Positions 1 through 5,808 of a stretch of 7,569 nucleotides of DNA are shown one piece after another. Every line of letters begins with the position of its first letter. The stretch's first letter is position 1. The notes beneath the pieces are model-generated. The model worked only from the letters and a program-made list of their open reading frames with translations. It was not told the DNA's origin and made no database searches. The position numbers were made by a program, and so were the translations under genes. Source of the stretch: Candidatus Hydromicrobium americanum (GTDB lineage Bacteria; Actinomycetota; Humimicrobiia; Humimicrobiales; Humimicrobiaceae); assembly GCA_002779205.1 (NCBI GenBank), contig PEXF01000147.1, positions 812-8,380 of the forward strand, written 5' to 3'.

Positions 1-2
1 AT

Positions 3-491
3 GCACTCCTAATCCTTATGGATCAGAAAATTATTGCAAATAGAGGCAAATCTATATGTAAAGAGAAAAACGGGTTGGTGTCATTATCCGATAGAATAAC
101 TAAAGGAATCGTTGAATTTTTTGGGAGTGTTATTTTTGAGCTTGACGCAGTATCAATTTACAGAAAAAACAGGTTGATTGCTCCCAGAAATTATGGAAGT
201 TCAAGCGATATTAGAAAATATGATGAGGTACCTCTTTTTGAGAACGAATGGGTTGCATCTAAGGAACTTAAATTTGATTTAGCCGATATCAATAAAGTGC
301 TTTTTATAACGAGTAGGTGTTATAGAGAACCAGCGTTTAAGGATGTTGTTAAGGTGTTAAAAACTAAAGGAATTGAATATGTTTTCTTATCCGAAAGATG
401 GCTTGCAGACAATATAGTAACCGATATGGCAAGTTATCTTTCCAGAATTAGGGGTTGGATTAAATTTAATAAGGTGGCAAAAGATGTCTAA
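3..491 (+). CDS. Unrecognised protein, 5'-partial, upstream partner of the glycosylase-like gene
   Basis: I do not recognise this family. The frame is open to the left edge of the window (codons for A-L-L-I-L precede the first ATG at 18), and that ATG has no Shine-Dalgarno sequence, so the true start is probably outside and this is the C-terminal part of a longer protein. From the ATG, 157 codons remain. The product is mixed alpha/beta and basic, with no membrane segment or signal peptide. The clearest secondary-structure pattern is NKVLFITSRCYREP, a hydrophobic strand followed by a helix (about residues 92-105 counted from ATG 18), then IEYVFLSERWLAD (about 118-130), resembling successive strands of a Rossmann-like sheet. 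Its TAA overlaps the next gene's ATG by 8 nt, so the two are almost certainly translationally coupled. A role beside a DNA-repair-like enzyme is inference from that coupling only. Confidence 0.7.
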   Translation, partial: ALLILMDQKIIANRGKSICKEKNGLVSLSDRITKGIVEFFGSVIFELDAVSIYRKNRLIAPRNYGSSSDIRKYDEVPLFENEWVASKELKFDLADINKVLFITSRCYREPAFKDVVKVLKTKGIEYVFLSERWLADNIVTDMASYLSRIRGWIKFNKVAKDV

Positions 492-1692
492 TTTTCTCGA
501 ATTTCTTGAAAAACTTGCCCAGCATTGCGGTGTAAAATTTGAGACTAAAAAATTTAAAAGGGAAGATGAATATGAATTGGCGGCAAATATATTGAATGAG
601 ATTAATAAGTTTCTTTATCAGAAGAAAGCGACTTTGCCCCCTGAATATATCTCTGAGTTTCACAAATACTGGAAAGAAAATCATGAAAAGGTAATGCTTC
701 CAAAAGTTAATCCGAATGGAGAGTGTTCAGCAGTAGCTGAAGTGTTAGAGGGTATTTATGAAAGTAACACTATTAAAGTTCAATTGGATACCCTCGATTT
801 GACTAAAGAAGAAATCGCTAATGTAAGATTTTTTACAGCAATTCAGGATTTCAATATTGATGTTCATGCAAGAAGCAACCCTTTTGAGTTCTATAAAAGA
901 CATCCGGATTGTCTTAATCCTGAAAAAGTAAAGGATAATGATTTGCTAGTAGATGAACTTCTTAATTTTCTTGGAGCTCAATCTCAGAGAGATAAGCGAA
1001 AACCTTGGATGGTGAATTCTGCAAGATTACTGGTAGAAAAATATGGCTCATCAGCATTTAACATTTGTGATGTTCATAATGGGGATGTAGTTGAAATTGT
1101 TAGAGCACTAACTGCTGAGGAACGATATGGGTTTTCTACTAAGAAGGCTCATATGTTTTTAAGAGATATGGCTGATTTGAGAGTATGGGAATACAAAAGA
1201 AACATAGAGAAATTGGATGTTATGAGCGATAAAAATACTATGAGAGTAGCTTTGAGAACTGGCATTCTTCAATTTCGTATTTCATTACTTGCAAGTTTTT
1301 TAGATGTTTTTTGTTATCAATATTCTCTTGTAGATAGATTAAACCGCGAAGCATGGAGAAAGGTATGGGAAGAATGGAATAAAATTCCTAATAACTGTAG
1401 ACCCCCAACACCAGCATCTATGGATTATCTTATTTTTAGGCTTGGCAAGATAGCATGCCGACCTAATAAACGCTTTTGTCCACCAGAGAAAAAGGTAGCC
1501 GAGAAGAAATTAGAAAGTCTAATCCCACAGGATAGATTGATTTTTAAAGATGATAGATATTGTATTTTTAGTGAGGTTTGTCAATTAGATAGAAAAATAT
1601 TAAATGCTCCTAATAGCATTTCGATTGAAGGAAGAACTGGATGGAAAAGCGGAAAAACTAACGAAGGTGGAGGAGGTGGCATTTCGTCTTGA
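484..1692 (+). CDS. HhH-GPD (endonuclease III-like) DNA glycosylase with split Fe-S cysteine loop
   Basis: The 402-residue product probably recognises and excises a base from DNA, in the endonuclease III superfamily. YGFSTKKAHMFLRDM (215-229) aligns with the helix-hairpin-helix of that family, K220 at the catalytic lysine position. SDKNTMRVALRTG (248-260) aligns with the catalytic-Asp segment, D249 being the candidate. Near the C-terminus, MDYLIFRLGKIAC (313-325) precedes C325-x6-C332 and C360-x5-C366. Endonuclease III has C-x6-C-x2-C-x5-C, so both outer spacings are kept but 27 residues replace the central 2. The protein is about twice the family's usual length, with an extra N-terminal region of about 150 residues. 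The ATG has AAGGTGG (471-477) 6 nt upstream and overlaps the previous stop. The Gly-run tail (395-399) is encoded by a purine-rich ribosome-binding-like stretch. Substrate is unknown. The superfamily call is motif-based; a structural relative without activity is possible. Confidence 0.65.
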   Translation: MSNFLEFLEKLAQHCGVKFETKKFKREDEYELAANILNEINKFLYQKKATLPPEYISEFHKYWKENHEKVMLPKVNPNGECSAVAEVLEGIYESNTIKVQLDTLDLTKEEIANVRFFTAIQDFNIDVHARSNPFEFYKRHPDCLNPEKVKDNDLLVDELLNFLGAQSQRDKRKPWMVNSARLLVEKYGSSAFNICDVHNGDVVEIVRALTAEERYGFSTKKAHMFLRDMADLRVWEYKRNIEKLDVMSDKNTMRVALRTGILQFRISLLASFLDVFCYQYSLVDRLNREAWRKVWEEWNKIPNNCRPPTPASMDYLIFRLGKIACRPNKRFCPPEKKVAEKKLESLIPQDRLIFKDDRYCIFSEVCQLDRKILNAPNSISIEGRTGWKSGKTNEGGGGGISS

Positions 1693-1722
1693 AAATAAGC
1701 CAGTTATATCACCTAAGGTAAT
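1671..1722 (+). promoter_or_regulatory. Orphan Shine-Dalgarno with a 10-codon TTG reading frame
   Basis: AGGAGGT (1671-1677) sits inside the last codons of the glycosylase-like gene. A TTG (1689-1691) overlaps that gene's TGA, with 11 nt between site and start, the usual layout of a coupled downstream gene. The frame reads LKISQLYHLR and then stops at TAA (1719-1721). No longer gene follows. This looks like the ribosome binding site and first codons of a third operon gene that has been lost. Confidence 0.4.
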
Positions 1723-2085
1723 TTTGATATGGATAATAAAATTGAATTCTTAGAGGGTTTTTATAATTTCTTATATTTTTTTTATCAACTCCAAGAATTC
1801 TTTGGGTGTCATGATAGTTATTGGCATGTTTGCTTGCCTTATAACTTCTGTCTGAAAGTGCTTTTGGTCCAGGGTAATAAGAAAAGCAGCTTTACTTTCC
1901 AGAGCGCTCTCAAGCACATGGCGATCCTTTAAAGAAATAATGTCATCATATTGACTTAGGCTTTCTTTGGCTGGTGATCCAATAATCTCTGGATTAAGAT
2001 TGGCTATTTCTTTATAGAAACGAAGGAGAATCTTAGGAAATATGATTAGCATGATTAGGGAATTTTCTATGGCATTATTAGAAAA
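1693..2085. other. Gene-poor scar between convergent blocks
   Basis: This stretch separates the plus-strand glycosylase cassette from the minus-strand gene block. It holds the orphan start described at 1671-1722 and, on the minus strand, only the C-terminal part of a PIN-domain gene (1771-2052). A 67-codon plus-strand frame from 1729 lies mostly antisense to the PIN remnant and shows no recognisable motif. I see no transposase, no obvious terminal inverted repeats and no strong terminator hairpin. Both flanking gene ends look truncated, which suggests a deletion or recombination junction. Confidence 0.4.
1771..2052 (-). pseudogene. PIN-domain nuclease remnant (C-terminal part only)
   Basis: The 93-codon frame matches the C-terminal half of VapC-like or 'PIN family toxin' proteins: SLKDRHVLESALESKAAFLITLDQKHF (split here as SLKDRHVLESALES then KAAFLITLDQKHF) carries the conserved acidic-helix and LITLD strand, and IMTPKEFLELI is the typical end. 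Candidate metal-binding residues are the Asp of KDRH and the Asp of TLDQ. The N-terminal strand with the first catalytic Asp (usually D-x-N near residue 5) is missing, and the frame is open for only 11 more codons upstream before the acyltransferase stop. The ATG at 2052 has no Shine-Dalgarno site. Full-length relatives are about 130-150 residues, so this is most likely a 5'-truncated, inactive remnant. No antitoxin gene is visible. Confidence 0.6.
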
Positions 2086-2889
2086 TTAGTGTTCTTCTTT
2101 TGAAAGTTCAGAATCTATGGGCTCTTCTTCATCTCTGGTACCGAACAGGTCATCTGCTTCACTCTCCAGTTCCAGAAACTCTTTTTCCAGAACCTCATTG
2201 ATATTATTAATGATTTTTTTATAAGTTCCTGGGTCAGTAAAATCCTTAAAATCCTCAATAATATTTTCTGCGGTAGGATTAATTGGTTCTCCTATGAATA
2301 TGTTTATCTTTCTACAAGCATTCATAATAATTGAGATTATCCCTCTGGTTATCCTATTGGTCCATACCCATTTTTTACTGTCAGGGCCCCTGTTTAAATT
2401 GTGTATATAGATAGGAATTATGGGTAGTTTTGTTTTATAACTAAAGTAGGCTGCGCCTTTATAAAATGGCTTAAAACCAGCTTTTTTATTGAGCATACCT
2501 TCCGGAAATATTCCAAAAAATACATTCTTGTTTTTTGATATATTAAAAAGTTCCTTAAAGCTTTTAATATTTTTTGAAAATTGTTTTGTAAATACAGGCA
2601 CGCAATTTGCAAATTTTCTCATAAAAAAGTTAGTAAGCCAGTTACCAAAATTTTCACTTTCTGCAATAAAACATATTTTCTTTTTAATTGCGGCCAGTAA
2701 TATTATTGAATCAGCATCTGCAGTATGATTTATTGCCAGTATAACAGATTTGTCCCCGGGCAATCTTTTTGTATTAAAAACTTTAGCTCTGGTAAAAAGT
2801 TTGTAGAAATTAATAAATAATATCCTTGGGATACTATAGAAAAAATCAGATATTTTTTTCATTAAGTCTTTGATAATTTTCATTTTCAT
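2086..2889 (-). CDS. PlsC-like 1-acyl-sn-glycerol-3-phosphate acyltransferase family protein
   Basis: This is a 267-residue membrane-associated acyltransferase of the PlsC/LPLAT family, which transfers an acyl chain to a glycerolipid acceptor (classically lysophosphatidic acid) at the inner face of the membrane. Visible motifs are NHTADAD (54-60), giving the HX4D catalytic pair H55/D60; the GNWLTNFFMRKFANCVPVF region (82-100, motif II-like); FPEG (128-131, motif III); and LPIIPIYI (155-162, motif IV). The N-terminal 35 residues are basic and aromatic, fitting membrane attachment. The tail from about 236 is strongly acidic. The usual Ser of NHxSxxD is Ala here. Two starts are possible, ATG at 2889 and ATG at 2883; the second has the better spacing from a GGA (TGGATGA), so the protein may be 2 residues shorter. 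Its stop is in the same frame as, and 33 nt upstream of, the PIN remnant's first ATG. Acceptor specificity cannot be told. Confidence 0.85.
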   Translation of the reverse strand: MKMKIIKDLMKKISDFFYSIPRILFINFYKLFTRAKVFNTKRLPGDKSVILAINHTADADSIILLAAIKKKICFIAESENFGNWLTNFFMRKFANCVPVFTKQFSKNIKSFKELFNISKNKNVFFGIFPEGMLNKKAGFKPFYKGAAYFSYKTKLPIIPIYIHNLNRGPDSKKWVWTNRITRGIISIIMNACRKINIFIGEPINPTAENIIEDFKDFTDPGTYKKIINNINEVLEKEFLELESEADDLFGTRDEEEPIDSELSKEEH

Positions 2890-2948
2890 CCAGCATTAAA
2901 AAATTAATATAAGTCATTAAAGCCGATAAATACCCATCTGCAATATGA

Positions 2949-2977
2949 ATTATATAGGTTAAATATAAAAAATTCTA
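2949..2977 (-). promoter_or_regulatory. Candidate promoter for the acyltransferase gene
   Basis: On the minus strand a perfect -10 box TATAAT occupies 2954-2949. With a 17-nt spacer the -35 position (2977-2972) reads TAGAAT, a weak match. The predicted start, near 2942, would leave a leader of about 50 nt, within which a 6-codon frame (MGIYRL) occurs; I give that frame no weight. The acyltransferase gene may therefore be transcribed separately from the Mut7-C gene, 108 nt upstream. Confidence 0.4.
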
Positions 2978-2997
2978 CTTTAATAAAACAACAATTA

Positions 2998-3456
2998 TTA
3001 TCCCATATTTAGAAAAGCTTTTTTAATATTTTGGTAGTGGGTCCCTCTCCAATAATATTTGTCACAATTTTTGCAATACAGGAAATTTTTCTGTGTTTTG
3101 TATACATATGGAGGTACTTTATTTTTAATGTCTTCTTTTTTTACTTTTATTAGTTTCCTGTTGCATTCAATACACCTTACAAGATTGGGTTTTAAAGATA
3201 CTTTGAGGTCTAATTTTATCTGGTCTAACTGATTCTCAAGTTTATCTTCTTTAATAAATAAATATTTTATAATTCCTTTCTTGAATTCTCTCCTTGCAAG
3301 CATTAGAGAATCTCTGGTTAAAATAATTCTATCGGTTTCTCTGGCTATTTTTATTATCTGGTCATCGCTGGCAGTGTTTATATACATAACATCATATCCT
3401 GCCATGCGCATATATCTAGCTAATTTTCCTACCATTATGTCTGCTATAAATTTCAT
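2998..3456 (-). CDS. Mut7-C RNase-like domain protein with zinc ribbon
   Basis: The 152-residue product has the full architecture of the Mut7-C family (a PIN-fold nuclease domain fused to a zinc ribbon, often annotated as 'Mut7-C RNAse domain-containing'). The N-terminus FIADIMVGKLARYMRMAGYD (3-22) is the family signature. Candidate metal-binding acidic residues are D6, D31 or D32, D42 and D49 in ILTRD (45-49). The zinc ribbon is C95-x2-C98 and C128-x2-C131, followed by the family's YYWRGTHY (134-141). Activity as an RNase is inferred in the family from fold, not established for this protein. Length is typical and the start is fixed by the conserved N-terminus, although the Shine-Dalgarno site is poor (a GGA about 12 nt upstream). 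It lies 136 nt downstream of the MgtC gene and 108 nt upstream of the acyltransferase gene on the same strand. Confidence 0.85.
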   Translation of the reverse strand: MKFIADIMVGKLARYMRMAGYDVMYINTASDDQIIKIARETDRIILTRDSLMLARREFKKGIIKYLFIKEDKLENQLDQIKLDLKVSLKPNLVRCIECNRKLIKVKKEDIKNKVPPYVYKTQKNFLYCKNCDKYYWRGTHYQNIKKAFLNMG

Positions 3457-3494
3457 GTTTAAGCTATGTCCAGTGAATTAATCTCGGCTCCCAG

Positions 3495-3532
3495 AAGGAG
3501 GATAAAACTTGATATTCTTCGCAAATATCTGA
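3495..3532 (+). other. Ribosome-binding-site-like sequence with a 7-codon frame
   Basis: AAGGAGG (3495-3501), 7 nt, then TTG (3509-3511) is an ideal plus-strand translation start, but the frame (LIFFANI) ends at TGA (3530-3532). It lies in the intergenic gap upstream of the minus-strand Mut7-C gene. CTCC (3488-3491) could pair with GGAG (3497-3500) in a tiny hairpin. It may be a chance match or a relic of a lost gene; there is no sign of a transcript. Confidence 0.25.
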
Positions 3533-3541
3533 AGGCATTTA

Positions 3542-3590
3542 TAAAAAAAATTTTTTGTTTTACTTGTACTGTACAAATTGTGTAGTAAAA
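3542..3590 (-). terminator. Hairpin with T-run downstream of mgtC-like gene
   Basis: An imperfect palindrome lies 3 nt beyond the MgtC gene's stop. The core is TTGTAC-T-GTACAA (3564-3576) and outer arms TTTTACT (3558-3564) and AGTAAAA (3584-3590) can pair as an alternative or extension. On the minus strand it is followed by an A6T8 tract (T-run at 3550-3543). This suits a rho-independent terminator for the MgtC transcript, although the stem is AT-rich and weak. The core could also be a protein-binding operator upstream of the Mut7-C gene. Confidence 0.45.
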
Positions 3591-3592
3591 AA

Positions 3593-4291
3593 TTAGTTAA
3601 TAACTATTTTCTTAATTTCTTTGAATTTACTTAATTCTTCAATTATCCTGGTAGAAAATTCAGAATCTTTACTAAATAGATTTATAGTAAAAATTCTTTT
3701 ATTATTTTCATCATCAAGTTCATATTTTTTACTTTTTACACTTACAGACATTTTTTCGAGCAGGCTTATTATTTTATTCAGGTCTGTAAAATTCTTTGAA
3801 GTCGTTATTCTTACCAGGTAATTTGGCAGCTTGATTACTCTATCCTCAATGTATTTTAAAATACTCAGGGTTATAAATCCCAGGATAGTTGCCAGTACTG
3901 CAAGGTAATACAATTTAGTACCCAATGCCAGACCAATGGAAGCAACTACCCATATGCTGGCAGCAGTTGTTACCCCTCTTACAAGTGATCCCTGCCTGAA
4001 GATAACCCCTGCTCCTATAAAGCCGATTCCGGTCACAATACCTGCAGCTATTCTGCTGGGGTCTACACCATTCTGTAATGAAAACCCTAGATAAGATATC
4101 AGGGTGAATACTGTTGAACCAAGGCATACAAGAGCGTGGGTTCTAAGTCCTGCGGGTCTTTCAGCTTTCTCTCTTTGGAAACCTATTAAGCCTCCGAAAA
4201 TTAGTGCGAGTATACAGGGTAGTAGAATATCATATATAAATGCAAATGAATTAAACCTTATTTCTGATAGAAATTTTTGAGTAAATTCCAT
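3593..4291 (-). CDS. MgtC/SapB family membrane protein
   Basis: The 232-residue product belongs to the MgtC/SapB/YhiD family of inner-membrane proteins. In enterobacteria and mycobacteria, MgtC supports growth at low magnesium and modulates the F-type ATP synthase; whether this homologue does so is unknown. The diagnostic run is present: GGLIGFQREKAERPAGLRTH (33-52), then DPSRIAAGIVTGIGFIGAG (77-95) and GVTTAASIWVVASIGLALG (106-124). Hydrophobic stretches near 17-36, 52-70, 80-98, 107-124 and 126-145 suggest about five membrane helices. Residues from about 155 to the end form a soluble ACT-like domain, so this is the long form with a C-terminal regulatory domain. The ATG is preceded by AAAAGG 9 nt away. 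A candidate promoter (4345-4373) and a 12-codon Lys-rich leader frame lie just upstream. The gene is divergent from the site-2 protease gene. Confidence 0.92.
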   Translation of the reverse strand: MEFTQKFLSEIRFNSFAFIYDILLPCILALIFGGLIGFQREKAERPAGLRTHALVCLGSTVFTLISYLGFSLQNGVDPSRIAAGIVTGIGFIGAGVIFRQGSLVRGVTTAASIWVVASIGLALGTKLYYLAVLATILGFITLSILKYIEDRVIKLPNYLVRITTSKNFTDLNKIISLLEKMSVSVKSKKYELDDENNKRIFTINLFSKDSEFSTRIIEELSKFKEIKKIVIN

Positions 4292-4295
4292 TTTT

Positions 4296-4334
4296 TTATA
4301 CCTTTTTATAATTTTTTACTTTTTTCATTTTCAT
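4296..4334 (-). CDS. Possible 12-residue lysine-rich leader peptide upstream of mgtC-like gene
   Basis: On the minus strand ATG (4334-4332) opens a frame reading MKMKKVKNYKKV, ending at TAA (4298-4296), only 4 nt before the MgtC start. The MgtC Shine-Dalgarno site lies inside it. Half of its residues are lysine. No ribosome binding site precedes it, and from the predicted promoter it would be nearly leaderless. A second in-frame ATG lies at 4328. Expression is unproven and an A-rich spacer can produce such a frame by chance. Confidence 0.25.
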   Translation of the reverse strand: MKMKKVKNYKKV

Positions 4335-4344
4335 GAGAATATAT

Positions 4345-4373
4345 TTTATCATATTTTGGGGCAGCTATGTTAA
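4345..4373 (-). promoter_or_regulatory. Candidate promoter for the mgtC-like gene
   Basis: On the minus strand TTAACA (4373-4368) and GATAAA (4350-4345) are separated by 17 nt, matching the sigma70 -35/-10 consensus at 5 and 4 of 6 positions. Transcription would start near 4338, giving a leader of about 45 nt containing the lysine-rich short frame. Confidence 0.5.
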
Positions 4374-4450
4374 TATCAGTGGTTAAAATAGTTATTCCGC
4401 AATTTTAAATATGCAAATATGTAATAATTATATACTCCTGCCAGATATTT

Positions 4451-4479
4451 TTAATTTTTTACCCTAAATAGGATATAAT
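4451..4479 (+). promoter_or_regulatory. Candidate promoter for the site-2 protease gene
   Basis: A perfect TATAAT (4474-4479) stands 17 nt after TTAATT (4451-4456), a weak -35. Transcription would start near 4486, leaving about 85 nt of leader. The leader contains an A/T-rich inverted stretch around 4507-4530 and the Shine-Dalgarno GAGGGGAAG that ends 5 nt before the ATG. A 9-bp direct repeat, AATATCAGT, occurs at 4372-4380 and 4492-4500, once on each side of this promoter. Confidence 0.5.
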
Positions 4480-4570
4480 ATAAATGCCGGAAATATCAGT
4501 AATTAGAAATTATTTTTTTAATAAAAAATGCCAGGCTGTAAACGCTCAAAAATTAAGAGGGGAAGATTAA

Positions 4571-5695
4571 ATGTTTAGATCCTCAATAAAATTATTTAAG
4601 GTTTTTGGAATAGAGATCAGGCTGGATTACAGCTGGTTTATAATATTTGCGTTATTTGCCTATTTTTTTGGATTTATTTATTTCCCTTCAGTTCTTCCTG
4701 GATTGAATAAGGGTCTACTGGCATTAATTACCATTGTTACTGTAATCCTTTTCTTTACCTCATTATTAATACATGAAATGAGCCATTCCCTGGTTGCCAG
4801 AAGAAAAGGCACATCTGTCGAGAGAATAACTCTTTTTCTATTTGGTGGAATGGCGCAAATAGAGAAAGAGCCGGAAACTCCTTATAGCGAGTTTATCATG
4901 GCTATTGCCGGTCCTGCTGCAAGCTTTGTAGTTGCTGCAATATTTGGCGTTATATGGTTCTTTACCAAAAATATTGCCCTTGTGAGAGAGCCGGTCGGAT
5001 ATCTGGCTATTATAAACATCGTACTGGGAGTTTTTAATATACTGCCCGGTTACCCACTCGATGGTGGAAGAATACTGCGATCTATTATATGGAAGACGAC
5101 TGGTAATTTAGAGCGCGCAACCTTTATAGCTTCTACGACAGGAAGAGTAATAGGATTTGTGATTATGGCAGTTGGTATCTTCTTTATATTTATGGGTAAT
5201 TTCTTAAATGGGATATGGCTCGCTTTTATAGGATGGTTTATACAATCATCTGCTCAAATGGGCTATCGCCAGCTTATATTTGAAACTTCTATTAAAGGAA
5301 TTAAAGTAAAGAATGTTATGAACGAAAATATTGTAAATGTCACAAAAGATATAACTATACAGGATTTAGTAGATGATTATTTTATGAAGTACAGGTTTGG
5401 AAGGTTTCCAGTAATAGAAGATGAAAAAACCCAGAGGTTTATAGGTGTGATTTCATTACATGACATTAAGGGAGTTTCAAAGGAAGAGTGGCCGAAGGTT
5501 AAAATAGGAGATATAGTTAAATCAGTTTCGGAAAGTGAAAAAGTAGATATATCTATGGAAATATCTGATGCAATTAAGAAGATGGGTAAAAATGATCTGG
5601 GTCACCTGGTAATAATGTCAGGCAGTAGATTAAGAGGAATAATTACAAAAAGTGATGTAATGCGTTTTATAAAAATCCGGTCTGAATTTCACTAG
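4571..5695 (+). CDS. Site-2 protease (M50B) with C-terminal CBS pair
   Basis: The 374-residue product is an intramembrane zinc metalloprotease, cutting membrane-embedded substrates such as anti-sigma factors in the family's studied members. HEMSH (68-72) is the HExxH zinc motif (H68, E69, H72), in the helix of about 50-72. NILPGYPLDGGR (156-167) is the third-ligand motif with D164. FGGMAQIEKEPETP (91-104) and MAIAGPAASF (110-119) are the other conserved M50 stretches. Hydrophobic helices also lie near 20-40, 113-132, 143-160, 190-208 and 212-228. Two CBS domains follow (about 246-305 and 310-372), usually sensors of adenine nucleotides. This rubredoxin-like fold order (M50 core then CBS pair) is a known subfamily. 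The start is supported by GAGGGGAAG just upstream. No substrate gene, sigma factor or anti-sigma factor is seen nearby. Confidence 0.92.
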   Translation: MFRSSIKLFKVFGIEIRLDYSWFIIFALFAYFFGFIYFPSVLPGLNKGLLALITIVTVILFFTSLLIHEMSHSLVARRKGTSVERITLFLFGGMAQIEKEPETPYSEFIMAIAGPAASFVVAAIFGVIWFFTKNIALVREPVGYLAIINIVLGVFNILPGYPLDGGRILRSIIWKTTGNLERATFIASTTGRVIGFVIMAVGIFFIFMGNFLNGIWLAFIGWFIQSSAQMGYRQLIFETSIKGIKVKNVMNENIVNVTKDITIQDLVDDYFMKYRFGRFPVIEDEKTQRFIGVISLHDIKGVSKEEWPKVKIGDIVKSVSESEKVDISMEISDAIKKMGKNDLGHLVIMSGSRLRGIITKSDVMRFIKIRSEFH

Positions 5696-5736
5696 CCTTC
5701 CAAGATATTAAATATACGGACTTGGAGAAAATGAAC

Positions 5737-5763
5737 TTCATCCTATCTTAAAGATAGGATGAA
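5737..5763. repeat. 27-nt near-perfect palindrome between the protease and phosphatase genes
   Basis: TTCATCCTATCT (5737-5748) and AGATAGGATGAA (5752-5763) are perfect inverted arms of 12 bp around TAA. No T-run follows on either strand, so it is not a standard intrinsic terminator. An extra ATGAA at 5731-5735 could pair with TTCAT (5737-5741) as an alternative small hairpin. A weak promoter pair, TTGGAG (5722-5727), 16 nt, TATCTT (5744-5749), would place the palindrome over the -10 region, as an operator would. Transcript-processing hairpin, terminator and operator all remain possible. Confidence 0.5.
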
Positions 5764-5808
5764 TATATTAATTGTAAAAAATAACTTAGAGGTAGAAAGG
5801 TAGAGAAG

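Noticed and set aside
466..684. 72-codon minus-strand frame across the gene 1/gene 2 overlap
   Set aside because: It is antisense to two coupled genes and has low-complexity hydrophobic content typical of AT-rich shadows.
1744..1803. Repeated GAATTC sites, one within a CCAAGAATTCTTTGG palindrome
   Set aside because: One lies inside the PIN reading frame and the repeats are short enough to be chance in AT-rich DNA.
1729..1932. 67-codon plus-strand frame starting MDNKIEFLEGFYNF
   Set aside because: It runs mostly antisense to the PIN remnant, has only a distant AAGG as ribosome binding site, and shows no recognisable motif.
4372..4500. Direct repeat AATATCAGT flanking the protease promoter as a CRISPR-like or operator array
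   Set aside because: Only two 9-bp copies 120 nt apart; this is not enough to call an array or operator, so it is only noted under the promoter.
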